Part shown: positions 1 through 8,926 of the stretch, piece by piece | Layout: each line of letters starts with the position of its first letter | Numbering within the stretch: the first letter of the stretch is position 1 | Assembly (NCBI GenBank): GCA_022763825.1 | Contig: JALEQX010000009.1 | Location: forward strand, 1-40,252 | DNA: 40,252 bases | Reading direction: 5' to 3' | DNA from: Oscillospiraceae bacterium | GTDB taxonomy: Bacteria; Bacillota; Clostridia; Oscillospirales; Acutalibacteraceae | Program-made: the position numbers and the translations under genes | The notes under the pieces: generated by a model | What the model was told of the DNA's origin: nothing | Seen by the model: only the letters and a program-made list of their open reading frames with translations | Databases searched by the model: none

Positions 1-129
1 AGATTCAGGAACAGAATATTACATATGTTCTCATATCAACTGGATAAATCAACAGCAGCCACCTGTTGATGACTGCTGCACAGTTTGTTTATTTTTTCGG
101 TTTTACCCCAACACTTTACATAGAACCTT
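1..129. other. Non-coding stretch downstream of uvrA with two overlapping hairpins
   Basis: No gene is seen here. Two mutually exclusive stem-loops share bases: ATCAACAG (48-55) with CTGTTGAT (63-70), and CAGCAG (53-58) with CTGCTG (73-78). They lie about 60-80 bases past the uvrA stop on the transcribed strand. Neither is followed by a T-run, so this is not a textbook intrinsic terminator, although it could mark the 3' end of the uvrBA transcript. Confidence 0.4.
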
Positions 130-2958
130 TTATTTTTTTAACATTTTCTTGAGATACTGTCCCGTATAGCTGTTCTTAACTTGTGCAACATCCTCCGGCG
201 TACCCTCGGCAACGATAGTTCCGCCTCCGTTTCCGCCCTCGGGACCCAGGTCAATTATCCAGTCCGCGCTTTTTATAACATCGAGATTATGTTCTATAAC
301 GAGTATCGAATTGCCCGCGTCGGCAAGCGTCTGCAATACGTTTATAAGCCTGTGTACATCCGCCGTATGAAGTCCGGTAGTAGGCTCGTCGAGGATATAT
401 ATAGTCCTGCCGGTCGCGCGCTTTGAAAGCTCCGTCGACAGCTTGACTCTCTGCGCCTCGCCGCCCGAAAGGTCCGTCGCGGGCTGACCGAGCTTGATAT
501 ATCCGAGTCCGACATCGTAAAGCGTTTTAATCTTACGGTAAATCTTCGGTATCGGTTCAAAGAATGACATAGCTTCCTCAACGGTCATATTTAAAACGTC
601 GCTGATGCTCTTTCCCTTGTACTTAACTTCAAGCGTTTCGCGGTTATATCTCGCACCCTTGCACACGTCGCACGGTACGTAAACATCCGCAAGAAAATGC
701 ATTTCTATTTTGCATATACCGTCACCCTGGCACGCTTCGCATCTGCCTCCGGCTACGTTGAACGAAAAACGGCTCGGAGTATATCCGCGGATTTTCGCGT
801 CCTGAGTCTGAGCAAAAAGCTCCCTGATATCATTGAATACGCCCGTATACGTAGCGGCGTTCGACCTGGGCGTTCTGCCTATCGGCGACTGATCGATATT
901 AATAACTTTATCAAGATGTTCAATACCTCTGAACTCCTTATGTTTTCCGGCGAATTTCTTTGCATTATTAAGTTCGGCGGCGAGTTTTTTATAAATTATT
1001 TCATTAACAAGCGACGATTTACCCGAACCCGACACGCCGGTAACGCATACAAATTCACCGAGCGGTATATTAACGTCGATATTTTTAAGGTTATTTTCCG
1101 CAGCCCCTATAACGCTCAGAATCTTACCGTTACCCGTTCTCCTCGTTTCGGGAACGGGAATTTTTCTGACTCCGGAGAGATACTGCCCCGTTATTGATTC
1201 CTTACATTTCTTTATATCGTCGACGGTTCCCGAGCATACAACGTTACCGCCATGAATTCCTGCGCCGGGGCCAATATCGACAATATAATCCGCCGCATAC
1301 ATCGTGTCCTCGTCATGCTCTACAACGATAAGAGTATTACCGATATCGCGCAGATGTTTCAGCGTATCTATAAGTTTGTCGTTATCGCGCTGATGAAGTC
1401 CTATTGACGGCTCGTCAAGAATATACAGCACACCCATAAGGGACGATCCGATCTGCGTTGCGAGCCTGATTCGCTGACTTTCACCGCCCGACAGCGTACC
1501 GGCGGAACGCGCAAGAGTTAAATAATCAAGTCCCACGCTTACAAGAAAATTAAGTCGCGACTTAACCTCTCTTATAATCTGGTCGGCAATCATGGCTTCT
1601 TTGTCAGTAAATTTAAGCGTATCGAGAAATTTAAGCTCGTCGGTAACGCTCATTCTTACAAATTTGTCGATATTGATTCCGCCGACGGTAACGGAAAGCA
1701 TTTCGGGGCGAAGGCGCGCGCCCTTGCACGTCGGACAGTCGCATTTCGTCATGACCTGCTCGATATCGGCTCTCGCCCAGTCGCTCGTCGTCTCCTTATA
1801 TCGCCGTTCAAGGTTATTGATAATTCCCTCAAACGCAGTATTATAGCTTCCGCTTCCGTATTCGGTCGAACGTTTCATTTTAAGTTTTTCGTTCCCGGTT
1901 CCGTATAAAAGAGCATGAAGTCCCTCTTTTGAAATGCTTTTGACCGGCGTATTCAAATCAAATCCGTACTTTTCGCCGAGCGCGTCAAAATACATTTTTG
2001 CAATAGATGATTTTTCACTCTTTGACCAGCCGGTAGCGTTAATCGCGCCCTGCGCTATCGAAAGATTCTTATTAGGAATAACGAGGTCGGGGTCGACTCT
2101 CATAAAAAAGCTCAGTCCCGTACATGTCGGGCACGAGCCGTACGGATTATTGAATGAAAACATTCTCGGCGACAGTTCGTCGATGCTGATTCCGTGTTCG
2201 GGACATGCGTAATTCTGCGAGTACAGCGTTTCGTTTCCGTCCGAATCAACAACGAGAACGGTTCCGCCCGACAGTTTTGACGCAAGTTCAACAGCGTCGG
2301 AAAGTCTGCTCCTTACTCCGTCCTTAATAACAAGTCTGTCGACTATGACCTCAATATTGTGCTTAATATTTTTATCAAGAACGATTCGTTCCGATAAATC
2401 ATAAATACTGCCGTCGATTCTGACTCTGACATAGCCGGAACGTCTCACGGAATCAAGTTCTTTTGCATGCGTTCCCTTTTTACCCTTTATAATCGGAGCG
2501 AGAATCTGAATTTTTGTCTTTTCGGGCAGTTCAAGCACCGCGTCGGCTATCTGGTCGACCGTCTGCTGTTTAATCTCCTTACCGCATACGGGACAGTGAG
2601 GAATACCCACTCTCGCATACAAAAGTCTTAAATAATCGTATATCTCAGTAACGGTTCCGACGGTTGAACGCGGATTTTTTGATGTAGTTTTCTGGTCTAT
2701 TGAAACTGCCGGAGAAAGTCCGTCTATCGAATCAACGTCGGGTTTATCCATCTGCCCTAAAAACATTCGCGCGTAGCTTGACAACGACTCGACATAACGG
2801 CGCTGACCCTCTGCGTATATCGTGTCAAATGCAAGCGACGATTTGCCCGAACCCGAAAGCCCCGTAAAAACCGTCAGCGAGTCGCGCGGTATTTTAACGT
2901 CGGCGTTTTTGAGATTGTGCTCTCTCGCGCCTTTAACTGTAATATATTTTTCTGCCAT
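130..2958 (-). CDS. uvrA: UvrABC excinuclease subunit A
   Basis: UvrA is the DNA-damage recognition ATPase of nucleotide excision repair. It dimerises, loads UvrB at lesions and then leaves. The 942-residue length is normal. Two ABC ATPase halves are visible: a first Walker A GLSGSGKS at residues 33-40 and a second GVSGSGKSS near the middle, each with a signature of the type LSGGE(S/A)QR. The C-terminal zinc finger (CEACQGDG ... [10 protein letters not shown]) is intact. In the first finger the fourth-ligand position reads CPEH rather than CPxC, as in many clostridial UvrAs. The start lies one base after the uvrB stop, with AGGGA upstream, so the two genes form a uvrB-uvrA operon probably under SOS control through the site before uvrB. 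Confidence 0.98.
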   Translation of the reverse strand: MAEKYITVKGAREHNLKNADVKIPRDSLTVFTGLSGSGKSSLAFDTIYAEGQRRYVESLSSYARMFLGQMDKPDVDSIDGLSPAVSIDQKTTSKNPRSTVGTVTEIYDYLRLLYARVGIPHCPVCGKEIKQQTVDQIADAVLELPEKTKIQILAPIIKGKKGTHAKELDSVRRSGYVRVRIDGSIYDLSERIVLDKNIKHNIEVIVDRLVIKDGVRSRLSDAVELASKLSGGTVLVVDSDGNETLYSQNYACPEHGISIDELSPRMFSFNNPYGSCPTCTGLSFFMRVDPDLVIPNKNLSIAQGAINATGWSKSEKSSIAKMYFDALGEKYGFDLNTPVKSISKEGLHALLYGTGNEKLKMKRSTEYGSGSYNTAFEGIINNLERRYKETTSDWARADIEQVMTKCDCPTCKGARLRPEMLSVTVGGINIDKFVRMSVTDELKFLDTLKFTDKEAMIADQIIREVKSRLNFLVSVGLDYLTLARSAGTLSGGESQRIRLATQIGSSLMGVLYILDEPSIGLHQRDNDKLIDTLKHLRDIGNTLIVVEHDEDTMYAADYIVDIGPGAGIHGGNVVCSGTVDDIKKCKESITGQYLSGVRKIPVPETRRTGNGKILSVIGAAENNLKNIDVNIPLGEFVCVTGVSGSGKSSLVNEIIYKKLAAELNNAKKFAGKHKEFRGIEHLDKVINIDQSPIGRTPRSNAATYTGVFNDIRELFAQTQDAKIRGYTPSRFSFNVAGGRCEACQGDGICKIEMHFLADVYVPCDVCKGARYNRETLEVKYKGKSISDVLNMTVEEAMSFFEPIPKIYRKIKTLYDVGLGYIKLGQPATDLSGGEAQRVKLSTELSKRATGRTIYILDEPTTGLHTADVHRLINVLQTLADAGNSILVIEHNLDVIKSADWIIDLGPEGGNGGGTIVAEGTPEDVAQVKNSYTGQYLKKMLKK

Positions 2959-2959
2959 T

Positions 2960-4921
2960 TTATTTTCCCTGCTTAAGTTTTTCTATTTTATCTCTTAAAA
3001 ACGCCGCATGTTCGAATTCGAGTATTTTCGCAGCTGCCTTCATTTCCTTTGTAAGCGATTCAATGAGTTCCGCGCGCTCTCTCGGCGACATGCGCTTGTG
3101 CGACTTCTTGTCAACGTCGTTCTTTGAACTTATTTCGAGAATCTCGCGGACAGGTTTTACAATCGTCTGCGGAGTAATGTCATGCTCTGAGTTATACTTC
3201 ATCTGTTTTTCGCGTCTGCGGTTTGTTTCTCTCAAAGCCGCTTCCATAGACGGAGTGACCGAATCGGCGTACATAATAACCTTGCCGTCCGCATTTCTCG
3301 CCGCTCGCCCTATCGTCTGAATGAGAGAAGTCTCCGAACGCAGAAATCCCTCTTTATCCGCGTCGAGAATTACAACGAGCGAAACCTCGGGAATGTCGAG
3401 ACCTTCACGAAGAAGGTTAATACCGACAAGCACCTGATACTCGCCGAGTCTCAAATCCCTGATAAGCTCCATTCTCTCAATCGTATCTATATCATAATGC
3501 ATGTAACGTACTTTTATACCGAAGCTGTCGAGGTAGTCGGTAAGACTCTCCGCCATTTTCTTAGTAAGAGTCGTAATAAGCACGCGTTCCCCGCGCTCTT
3601 TTCTTATATTTATTTCCGATATAATATCGTCAATCTGACCGTCGACGGGTCGAACCTCGATTTCGGGGTCAAGCAGTCCCGTAGGACGGATAAGCTGTTC
3701 CGCAACGCACTCGCTCTTACTTCGTTCAAATTCTCCCGGCGTCGCGCTGACAAAAATTTTCTGACCGACTTTCGAATAGAATTCGTCAAATGTAAGCGGT
3801 CTGTTATCATAAGCGGACGGCAGTCTGAATCCGAAGTTAACAAGACTGTCCTTTCTCGATTTATCGCCTCCGTACATGCCCCTGACCTGCGGGAGCGTAA
3901 CATGCGATTCATCGACAAAAAGGATAAAATCATCCGGGAAATAATCTATCAACGTAAACGGGGGTTCGCCCGGTTTTCTGCCCGACATAACGGCGGAGTA
4001 GTTCTCTATACCCTTGCAGAATCCTGTTTCTCTGAGCATTTCAATATCGTATTCGGTGCGCTGTCTTATTCTCTGAGCCTCTATCAGCTTGCCCTCCTTT
4101 TGAAATTTCTCGACTTGGGTAAGCATTTCTTCATTTATCTGAGTTATCGCCTTTTCGAGTTTTTCCGGCGCGATAACATAATGCGACGCGGGATAAATCG
4201 CAACGTGCGAGACAACGTTCTTAGTCTCGCCCGTAACAGGGTTAAACTCCGAGATTCTATCTATTTCATCACCGAAAAATTCGACTCTTATCGCATATTC
4301 AAATGTATAAACAGGGAAAATCTCGACAGTGTCGCCCCTGACTCTGAATTTATTTCTGATAAAATTAATATCATTTCTCTCGTATTGAATTTCAACAAGC
4401 TTCTGTATAAGCTCCTCACGGCTTTTCTCCATACCCTGACGTAATGAGATAACCATGTTTCTGTAATCTATCGGGTCGCCGAGCGAATAAATACACGAAA
4501 CGCTCGCAACGATTATAACATCCCTGCGTTCGGACAGTGCGGACGTAGCGGAGTGACGGAGTCTGTCTATCTCGTCGTTTACGGCTGAATCCTTTTCAAT
4601 ATAAGTATCGGTCTGCGCAATATACGCCTCGGGCTGATAATAGTCGTAATACGATACGAAATACTCAACCTCATTTTCAGGGAAAAACTCCCTGAACTCA
4701 CTGCAAAGCTGGGCTGCAAGCGTTTTATTATGAGCGAGAATCAACGTCGGGCGGTTAACCTCGGCTATGACATTCGCCATTGTAAACGTCTTACCCGAAC
4801 CGGTAACGCCGAGCAGAGTCTGTTCGTTATATCCCTTATTAAGTCCGTCGACAAGCGTTTTTATCGCCTGGGGCTGGTCGCCCGTAGGCTTATATTTTGA
4901 ATGTAAAATAAATTTATCCAT
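2960..4921 (-). CDS. uvrB: UvrABC excinuclease subunit B
   Basis: UvrB is the helicase-like damage verification subunit of nucleotide excision repair and receives DNA from UvrA before incision by UvrC. The 653 residues cover the whole family length: Walker A GVTGSGKT at residues 38-45, the beta-hairpin segment rich in Tyr ([11 protein letters not shown]) that clamps DNA, a DESH box, helicase motifs V/VI ([19 protein letters not shown]) and a C-terminal UVR coiled-coil (about the last 35 residues) that contacts UvrA/UvrC. GGAG lies 7 bases before the ATG. It is first in the uvrBA operon, behind a strong promoter and a LexA-like operator. Confidence 0.98.
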   Translation of the reverse strand: MDKFILHSKYKPTGDQPQAIKTLVDGLNKGYNEQTLLGVTGSGKTFTMANVIAEVNRPTLILAHNKTLAAQLCSEFREFFPENEVEYFVSYYDYYQPEAYIAQTDTYIEKDSAVNDEIDRLRHSATSALSERRDVIIVASVSCIYSLGDPIDYRNMVISLRQGMEKSREELIQKLVEIQYERNDINFIRNKFRVRGDTVEIFPVYTFEYAIRVEFFGDEIDRISEFNPVTGETKNVVSHVAIYPASHYVIAPEKLEKAITQINEEMLTQVEKFQKEGKLIEAQRIRQRTEYDIEMLRETGFCKGIENYSAVMSGRKPGEPPFTLIDYFPDDFILFVDESHVTLPQVRGMYGGDKSRKDSLVNFGFRLPSAYDNRPLTFDEFYSKVGQKIFVSATPGEFERSKSECVAEQLIRPTGLLDPEIEVRPVDGQIDDIISEINIRKERGERVLITTLTKKMAESLTDYLDSFGIKVRYMHYDIDTIERMELIRDLRLGEYQVLVGINLLREGLDIPEVSLVVILDADKEGFLRSETSLIQTIGRAARNADGKVIMYADSVTPSMEAALRETNRRREKQMKYNSEHDITPQTIVKPVREILEISSKNDVDKKSHKRMSPRERAELIESLTKEMKAAAKILEFEHAAFLRDKIEKLKQGK

Positions 4922-4932
4922 TTATTGTCTCC

Positions 4933-4956
4933 GTAACAGAACAAATATTCTGTTAC
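4933..4956. promoter_or_regulatory. LexA (DinR)-like operator before uvrB
   Basis: A 24-base inverted repeat, with arms GTAACAGAA and TTCTGTTAC around a short AT centre, lies between the uvrB -10 box and its ribosome site. Its core reads GAATATTTGTTC on the coding strand, one mismatch from the Gram-positive SOS box core GAAC-N4-GTTC. Position and gene fit LexA repression of uvrBA, as known in Bacillus. The symmetry extends beyond the usual box. Confidence 0.75.
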
Positions 4957-4957
4957 A

Positions 4958-4986
4958 ATTTTATAATGTTTATCCGCCGTTGTCAA
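4958..4986 (-). promoter_or_regulatory. SigA-type promoter of uvrBA
   Basis: On the minus strand TTGACA (plus 4981-4986) and TAAAAT (plus 4958-4963) are separated by exactly 17 bases. Transcription would start inside the LexA-like repeat at 4933-4956, the usual geometry for steric repression. Confidence 0.8.
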
Positions 4987-4992
4987 GGCTCG

Positions 4993-5008
4993 ATAACAAT
5001 ATTGTTAT
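4993..5008. repeat. 16-base perfect palindrome upstream of the uvrB -35 box
   Basis: ATAACAATATTGTTAT is fully self-complementary. It lies between the terminator of the iron operon and the uvrB -35 hexamer, about 6 bases from the latter. It could be an activator or repressor site, or a chance AT-rich palindrome. No matching regulator is identified. Confidence 0.4.
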
Positions 5009-5024
5009 TAAAAAGAGGCAGTAA

Positions 5025-5065
5025 AAAAATTCCTCGGCAACTCTAAGAACTGCCGAAGAATTTTT
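5025..5065 (-). terminator. Intrinsic terminator of the feo operon
   Basis: Two 15-base arms (plus 5025-5039 and 5051-5065) pair with a single G-T wobble around an 11-base loop, and the downstream arm ends in a T-run on the minus strand. It lies 25 bases past the stop of the HMA gene and closes the feoA-feoB operon before the uvrBA promoter. Confidence 0.85.
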
Positions 5066-5090
5066 ACGGAATATGCTCAATGAAGAATTG

Positions 5091-5345
5091 TTATTTTTTA
5101 CGGGAGAAAAGTCCGTGTTTTACGTATTCGGACGAGGAAGCGGAAATGAAATCATAACCCATATCGGTTATCACTTTTTTAAGCTTTTCTGTGTCAAGTT
5201 CATCTTCCGAAACAACAACACACTCTCCTTTGGAGTGAGATGCCGAAACTCTTTTAACCTTAAAGTTATTTCTTACGGCGTCCTGTATATGATTTTCGCA
5301 CATGGAACAAGCCATACCGTTTATTTTAATAACAGTCTGAACCAT
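5091..5345 (-). CDS. Heavy-metal-associated (HMA) domain protein, CopZ-like
   Basis: This 84-residue protein is one ferredoxin-like HMA domain with a short basic tail. The metal-binding motif GMACSMCE (MxCxxC) lies at residues 10-17, and conserved Gly-Tyr (MGYDF) appears near residue 63, as in copper chaperones and in N-terminal domains of CPx ATPases. Known members bind Cu(I) or other soft metals. Here it is the last gene of an iron-uptake operon, so the physiological metal is uncertain. GGAGG precedes the ATG by 9 bases and a terminator follows. It may handle metal for the neighbouring Fe(II) transporter, but that is inference from position only. Confidence 0.85.
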   Translation of the reverse strand: MVQTVIKINGMACSMCENHIQDAVRNNFKVKRVSASHSKGECVVVSEDELDTEKLKKVITDMGYDFISASSSEYVKHGLFSRKK

Positions 5346-5367
5346 AATCAGTAACCTCCGATAAACA

Positions 5368-5757
5368 TTAATTGATTAAATGCTGAGATTCTTTTCTGCA
5401 AAGATTATCGAGACTGTCGTTTTCCATTCCGGAAATCAAAGCGCACGATGCGCCTTTTATATCCGATATTCCCGGGAAATCTCTGCATAAAATTCTTGAA
5501 ACAACATTATAGTAACGCTCAATACGCGCAGCGGTTTCACGCCCGTGCTCCGTAAAGAATGCAACTCCGGCGGCTCCCCTGCTTATCAGTCCCATTTCGG
5601 TAAAAACATTCATCATACTGTGAACGCTCGGTTTTGAAAGATTAAGCATGTTCGCTATGCGGGTGCATCTCATTCCCTCTCCGCTTTTATCAATTTCGCG
5701 CATTGCCAACTAATACAGAATGTTAGACGCCGTCAGAGATCTTTGATAATCAGTCAT
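5368..5757 (-). pseudogene. DtxR-like regulator interrupted by an in-frame TAG at codon 16
   Basis: An ATG at 5757 with GGAGG five bases upstream opens a frame reading MTDYQRSLTASNILY, then TAG (plus 5710-5712), and the same frame continues for 113 codons starting TTG-GCA-ATG. The joined product of about 128 residues resembles a DtxR-family regulator: helix-turn-helix around RIANMLNLSKPSVHSMM followed by a wing. The metal ligands seen in the intact paralogue at 9438 are eroded: the Cys-x-x-Glu-His pattern reads SGMEN, and the helix His is Tyr. It may be a decaying paralogue, a restart at the TTG right after the TAG, or a read-through product. TAG is an ordinary stop in this genome (spoIIIAA and spoIIIAB end with it). 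It is the fifth gene of the feo operon. Confidence 0.75.
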
Positions 5758-5778
5758 ATTAACCTCCGGGGATTACAC

Positions 5779-5804
5779 GTAAGGAGCGTTTTACCGCCCC
5801 TTAC
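5779..5804. other. Inverted repeat between the Cys-rich gene and the interrupted regulator
   Basis: Ten-base arms GTAAGGAGCG and CGCCCCTTAC pair with one mismatch around a 6-base loop. It is an intra-operon hairpin without a T-run, just after the stop of the small membrane protein and about 20 bases before the regulator start. It could slow decay or partly attenuate. It is not called a terminator. Confidence 0.4.
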
Positions 5805-5814
5805 ATATTATTGA

Positions 5815-6000
5815 TTACTTCTTTTCTTCTGTGTGCTGATGGCAGGAGCCTGCCATTGCGCAGTGCGCACAGTTATTACCGCAGGTCGTTTTACCCTTCT
5901 TCTTATCTTTTATCAGCTTAACTATTATAAGTGCGACGACTAAGATAAGCACGAGGCATATAATTATCGTACCTATATTTTCAGCTATCCATGCAAACAT
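5815..6000 (-). CDS. FeoB-associated Cys-rich membrane protein
   Basis: This 61-residue protein has one membrane segment (about residues 6-28, IAENIGTIIICLVLILVVAL) followed by a Lys-rich stretch and a Cys/His tail (TTCGNNCAHCAMAGSCHQH) with four Cys and two His. This matches the FeoB-associated Cys-rich membrane protein family (PF12669 type), which in Firmicutes is encoded directly after feoB and is thought to take the place of FeoC. It follows feoB by 36 bases with AAAGGAG before the ATG. The cytosolic Cys/His tail could bind iron or an iron-sulfur cluster. The precise role is not established. Confidence 0.88.
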   Translation of the reverse strand: MFAWIAENIGTIIICLVLILVVALIIVKLIKDKKKGKTTCGNNCAHCAMAGSCHQHTEEKK

Positions 6001-6036
6001 TTCTGACCGACTCCTTTCCTTTTGAATGTTTTTAAA

Positions 6037-8586
6037 TTATTTCTTTGAAGTCTTAACTTTAGTTGTAAGTTTCGTTGCCTCTTTGTAAGGACGAACAAGC
6101 ATATAAATCATACCCGCAAGGATTGCAAATGCAAATATGAGAGCAACGATATCGCCTGCACCGCTGATCGCGCCGGAGAAGAGCTTTCCGAAGCTGTTGA
6201 CCATAAGAGCTATGCAGTATGCGAATGAGCACTGATATCCGACTGCAAACCATGTCCACTTTGCGTTGTTCATCTCACGCTTCATTGCTCCGATTGCGGC
6301 GAAGCAGGGAGCGCAGAGAAGGTTAAATACGAGGAACGAGAAGCCTGCGATGGGAGTAAACGCCTGAGCGATGTTCTGATATACGGTCGTTCCCTCTGCA
6401 CCGTTGTAAAGTATACCGAGAGTACCGACGATGTTCTCTTTTGCAACAAGACCGGTAATCGAAGCAACGGCTGCCTGCCAGTTGCCCCAGCCGAGGGGTT
6501 TGAATATCCAGGCGATAGCGGAACCGATAAAAGCAAGGATTGAAGAATCGATTTCGGATTCGTCAAGCATGCGGAAGCTTCCGTCTGCTACGCCGAAGTA
6601 AGTGGTGAACCAAACAATGATTGTTGAAAGAAGAATGATTGTACCGGCTTTCTTAATGAAGGACCAGCCGCGCTCCCACATGGAACGAAGAACGTTCTTG
6701 AGAGTGGGAAGATGGTATGCGGGAAGCTCCATAACGAACGGAGCGGGATCGCCTGCAAACATCTTTGTCTTTTTAAGCATAATACCCGAAACAATGATTG
6801 CCGCCATACCGATGAAATATGCACCGGTCGAAACCCATGCCGAACCGCCGAAGATTGCGCCCGCAATCATTGCGATAAAGGGAACCTTTGCGCCGCAGGG
6901 AATGAATGTCGTTGTCATAATCGTCATACGACGGTCACGTTCGTTTTCAATTGTTCTTGATGCCATGATACCGGGAACACCGCATCCTACGCCGATAAGC
7001 ATGGGGATGAACGATTTACCGGAAAGACCGAATTTACGAAATACACGGTCGAGAACGAATGCGATACGCGACATATAACCGCAAGCCTCAAGGAATGCGA
7101 GAAGGAAGAACAGAACGAGCATCTGAGGAACGAATCCGAGAACAGCACCTACGCCTGCTACGATACCGTCGTTGATAAGTCCCGAAAGCCAGTCGGGTGC
7201 GCCCGCTTTGTCAAGTCCGTCGCCTACAAGCACGGGAATGCCGGTAACCCATACACCGTAATCTGCGGGATCCGGCTCGGTAAACGCGTTTTCTGCGTCA
7301 GCCGAATAACGCTCTTTAAAATACTTAACGGCGTCGAGGTACGACATTGCGACCGTTTCCTCTTCCTGATCCTTTGAAAGATTCTCGGGAACTGCCGAAT
7401 AGTAAGCCGTCATCGTATTGATTGCGAGGGTTTCCTCGTCCTCAACGTCAACCTCTGCGGTCTGAGCGTCGGTTTTGAACGCTTTCATTTCGGAAAGTGC
7501 GCTTGCGCCGTCAAAATCCTCAGACTCAAAGTCCATATCGGGCAGGAACGCCTGAATCGCCTGAGTTGCGGCGGTATAATCGTCAGCCTCGGCGGTATAA
7601 GCCTTGGTTCCGATACCTAAAAGGTGCCAGCCGTCGCCGAACAGTCCGTCGTTAGCCCAGTCAGTTGCCGCGCTTCCGACCGTTACCATTGCAATATAGT
7701 AAACAAGGAACATTACAACTGCGAATATCGGAAGTCCGAGCCAGCGGTTTGTAACGACTCTGTCTATCTTATCTGAGGTGGTAAGTTTTTCTTTCGATTT
7801 CTTTTTATATACAGCCTTGATAATCGAAGCGATATAGATATATCTTTCGTTGGTGATAATGGACTCTGCGTCGTCGTCCATCTCTTCCTCTGCGGACTTA
7901 ATATCCTTTTCAATATGGTCAAGAACAGCCTTGTCTATATTGAGTTTATCGAGAATCTTATCGTCTCTCTCAAATATTTTGATAGCGTACCATCTCTGCT
8001 GTTCCTCGGGCATATTATGTACAGCGGCTTCTTCGATATGCGCGATAGCATGCTCTACACAGCCTGAAAAACTATGCTGGGGAATTGTTTTTGTTCCCTT
8101 AGCGGCTTCAATTGCAGCCTCGGCGGCTTCCATAATGCCTGTGCCTTTAAGAGCGGAAATCTCAACAATTTTGCATCCTAACTGTCTTGAAAGCTCCTCG
8201 GTGTTAATCTTATCGCCGCTCTTTTTAACGACGTCCATCATGTTGATGGCGATAACAACGGGGATTCCGAGCTCAACGAGCTGAGTGGTAAGATAAAGGT
8301 TTCTCTCAAGGTTCGTACCGTCGATAATGTTAAGTATTGCATCGGGACGCTCATCAATAAGGTAGCTTCTCGCTACAACCTCTTCAAGAGTATACGGTGA
8401 AAGCGAATAAATACCGGGAAGGTCGGTGATTATTACGCCGTCATGCTTTTTTAGTTTACCCTCTTTTTTCTCAACGGTAACGCCGGGCCAGTTTCCTACA
8501 AACTGGTTTGAACCGGTTAATGCGTTAAACAAAGTCGTTTTACCGCAGTTCGGGTTACCGGCAAGTGCTATTCGGATATTGTCCAT
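6037..8586 (-). CDS. feoB: Ferrous iron transport protein B
   Basis: FeoB is the GTPase-coupled Fe(II) permease of the inner membrane. The N-terminal G domain has G1 GNPNCGKTT at residues 10-18, switch region GNWPGVTVEKKEG, G3 DLPG 55-58, G4 NMMD 115-118 and G5 SALKG 144-148, followed by a helical GDI-like domain. The membrane half begins near residue 282 and holds two Gate repeats, with conserved GCGVPGIMASR and PCGAKVPF motifs. At 849 residues it is longer than usual because an acidic, Ala/Thr-rich block (about residues 319-448, nucleotides 7243-7632) separates the first membrane helix from the rest and probably faces outside. GAGGA precedes the ATG. A TTAG-N6-CTAA box lies 31 bases upstream, so feoB may have its own iron-controlled promoter as well as readthrough from feoA. 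Confidence 0.97.
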   Translation of the reverse strand: MDNIRIALAGNPNCGKTTLFNALTGSNQFVGNWPGVTVEKKEGKLKKHDGVIITDLPGIYSLSPYTLEEVVARSYLIDERPDAILNIIDGTNLERNLYLTTQLVELGIPVVIAINMMDVVKKSGDKINTEELSRQLGCKIVEISALKGTGIMEAAEAAIEAAKGTKTIPQHSFSGCVEHAIAHIEEAAVHNMPEEQQRWYAIKIFERDDKILDKLNIDKAVLDHIEKDIKSAEEEMDDDAESIITNERYIYIASIIKAVYKKKSKEKLTTSDKIDRVVTNRWLGLPIFAVVMFLVYYIAMVTVGSAATDWANDGLFGDGWHLLGIGTKAYTAEADDYTAATQAIQAFLPDMDFESEDFDGASALSEMKAFKTDAQTAEVDVEDEETLAINTMTAYYSAVPENLSKDQEEETVAMSYLDAVKYFKERYSADAENAFTEPDPADYGVWVTGIPVLVGDGLDKAGAPDWLSGLINDGIVAGVGAVLGFVPQMLVLFFLLAFLEACGYMSRIAFVLDRVFRKFGLSGKSFIPMLIGVGCGVPGIMASRTIENERDRRMTIMTTTFIPCGAKVPFIAMIAGAIFGGSAWVSTGAYFIGMAAIIVSGIMLKKTKMFAGDPAPFVMELPAYHLPTLKNVLRSMWERGWSFIKKAGTIILLSTIIVWFTTYFGVADGSFRMLDESEIDSSILAFIGSAIAWIFKPLGWGNWQAAVASITGLVAKENIVGTLGILYNGAEGTTVYQNIAQAFTPIAGFSFLVFNLLCAPCFAAIGAMKREMNNAKWTWFAVGYQCSFAYCIALMVNSFGKLFSGAISGAGDIVALIFAFAILAGMIYMLVRPYKEATKLTTKVKTSKK

Positions 8587-8616
8587 TCTGTTTTCCTCTT
8601 TTCTTTTTTCTCCGAA

Positions 8617-8630
8617 TTAGCGTCTACTAA
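8617..8630. promoter_or_regulatory. Predicted iron-regulator operator, TTAG-N6-CTAA, before feoB
   Basis: TTAG (8617-8620) and CTAA (8627-8630) flank six bases, matching the three boxes between feoA1 and the divergent DtxR gene. It sits just downstream of a TATTAA sequence that could be a -10 box on the minus strand, the same arrangement as at the feoA1 promoter. Confidence 0.6.
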
Positions 8631-8644
8631 CTTAATACCCTGAA

Positions 8645-8665
8645 AAAACGGGGATTTAACCCCAA
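8645..8665 (-). terminator. Weak terminator or attenuator between feoA2 and feoB
   Basis: On the minus strand a short GGGG ... CCCC stem with a 6-base centre is followed by G and six T. The stem is only about four strong pairs, so termination would be partial. This would lower feoB relative to feoA, or separate feoB into its own unit together with the operator at 8617-8630. Confidence 0.4.
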
Positions 8666-8677
8666 TTAAATGTTTGA

Positions 8678-8899
8678 TTATTCAACCTCAATCATTTCGG
8701 TGTCGGCTTTTCTCAGCGAAAGCTCATAACCTCTGACGGTAACTTCCATGGGGTCGCCGAGCGGTGCTACTTTACGGACGAAAACTTCAACGCCCTTGGT
8801 TATGCCCATATCCATGATACGGCGTTTAACCGCGCCCTCGCCGTGAAGCTTTACGACTTTGCAAGTCTCGCCGATCTTTGCTTCTTTAAGTGTTTTCAT
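8678..8899 (-). CDS. feoA: FeoA domain protein (second copy)
   Basis: This 73-residue SH3-like FeoA protein carries the family signature of Gly and basic residues in KLHGEGAVKRRIMDMGITKGVEVFVRKVAPLGDPMEV and the terminal LSLRKADTEMIEV strand. FeoA binds the cytosolic face of FeoB and promotes Fe(II) uptake. GGAGGA stands 8 bases before the ATG. It lies between feoA1 and feoB with a 27-base gap to feoA1. Two separate feoA genes before feoB are common in Clostridia. This copy fits the family pattern better than feoA1. Confidence 0.93.
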   Translation of the reverse strand: MKTLKEAKIGETCKVVKLHGEGAVKRRIMDMGITKGVEVFVRKVAPLGDPMEVTVRGYELSLRKADTEMIEVE

Positions 8900-8926
8900 T
8901 GCATATTCCTCCTTATAAATTAAGAA

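Noticed and set aside
8..32. LexA-like site near the left edge (GAAC ... GTTC)
   Set aside because: The half-sites are too far apart for a LexA box and no gene starts next to it inside the window.
3497..4444. Long open frame of about 315 codons on the plus strand inside uvrB
   Set aside because: It is antisense to a certain uvrB, has no ribosome site or family resemblance, and reflects codon bias of the opposite strand. The same applies to other long antisense frames in uvrA and feoB.
5710..5712. TAG as a reassigned sense codon in this genome
   Set aside because: spoIIIAA and spoIIIAB end in TAG at the expected family lengths with the next gene starting directly after, and tnpV also ends in TAG, so it works as a stop here.
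5779..5804. Intrinsic terminator splitting the feo operon
   Set aside because: The stem has no following T-run on the minus strand, so it was kept only as a hairpin of unknown role.
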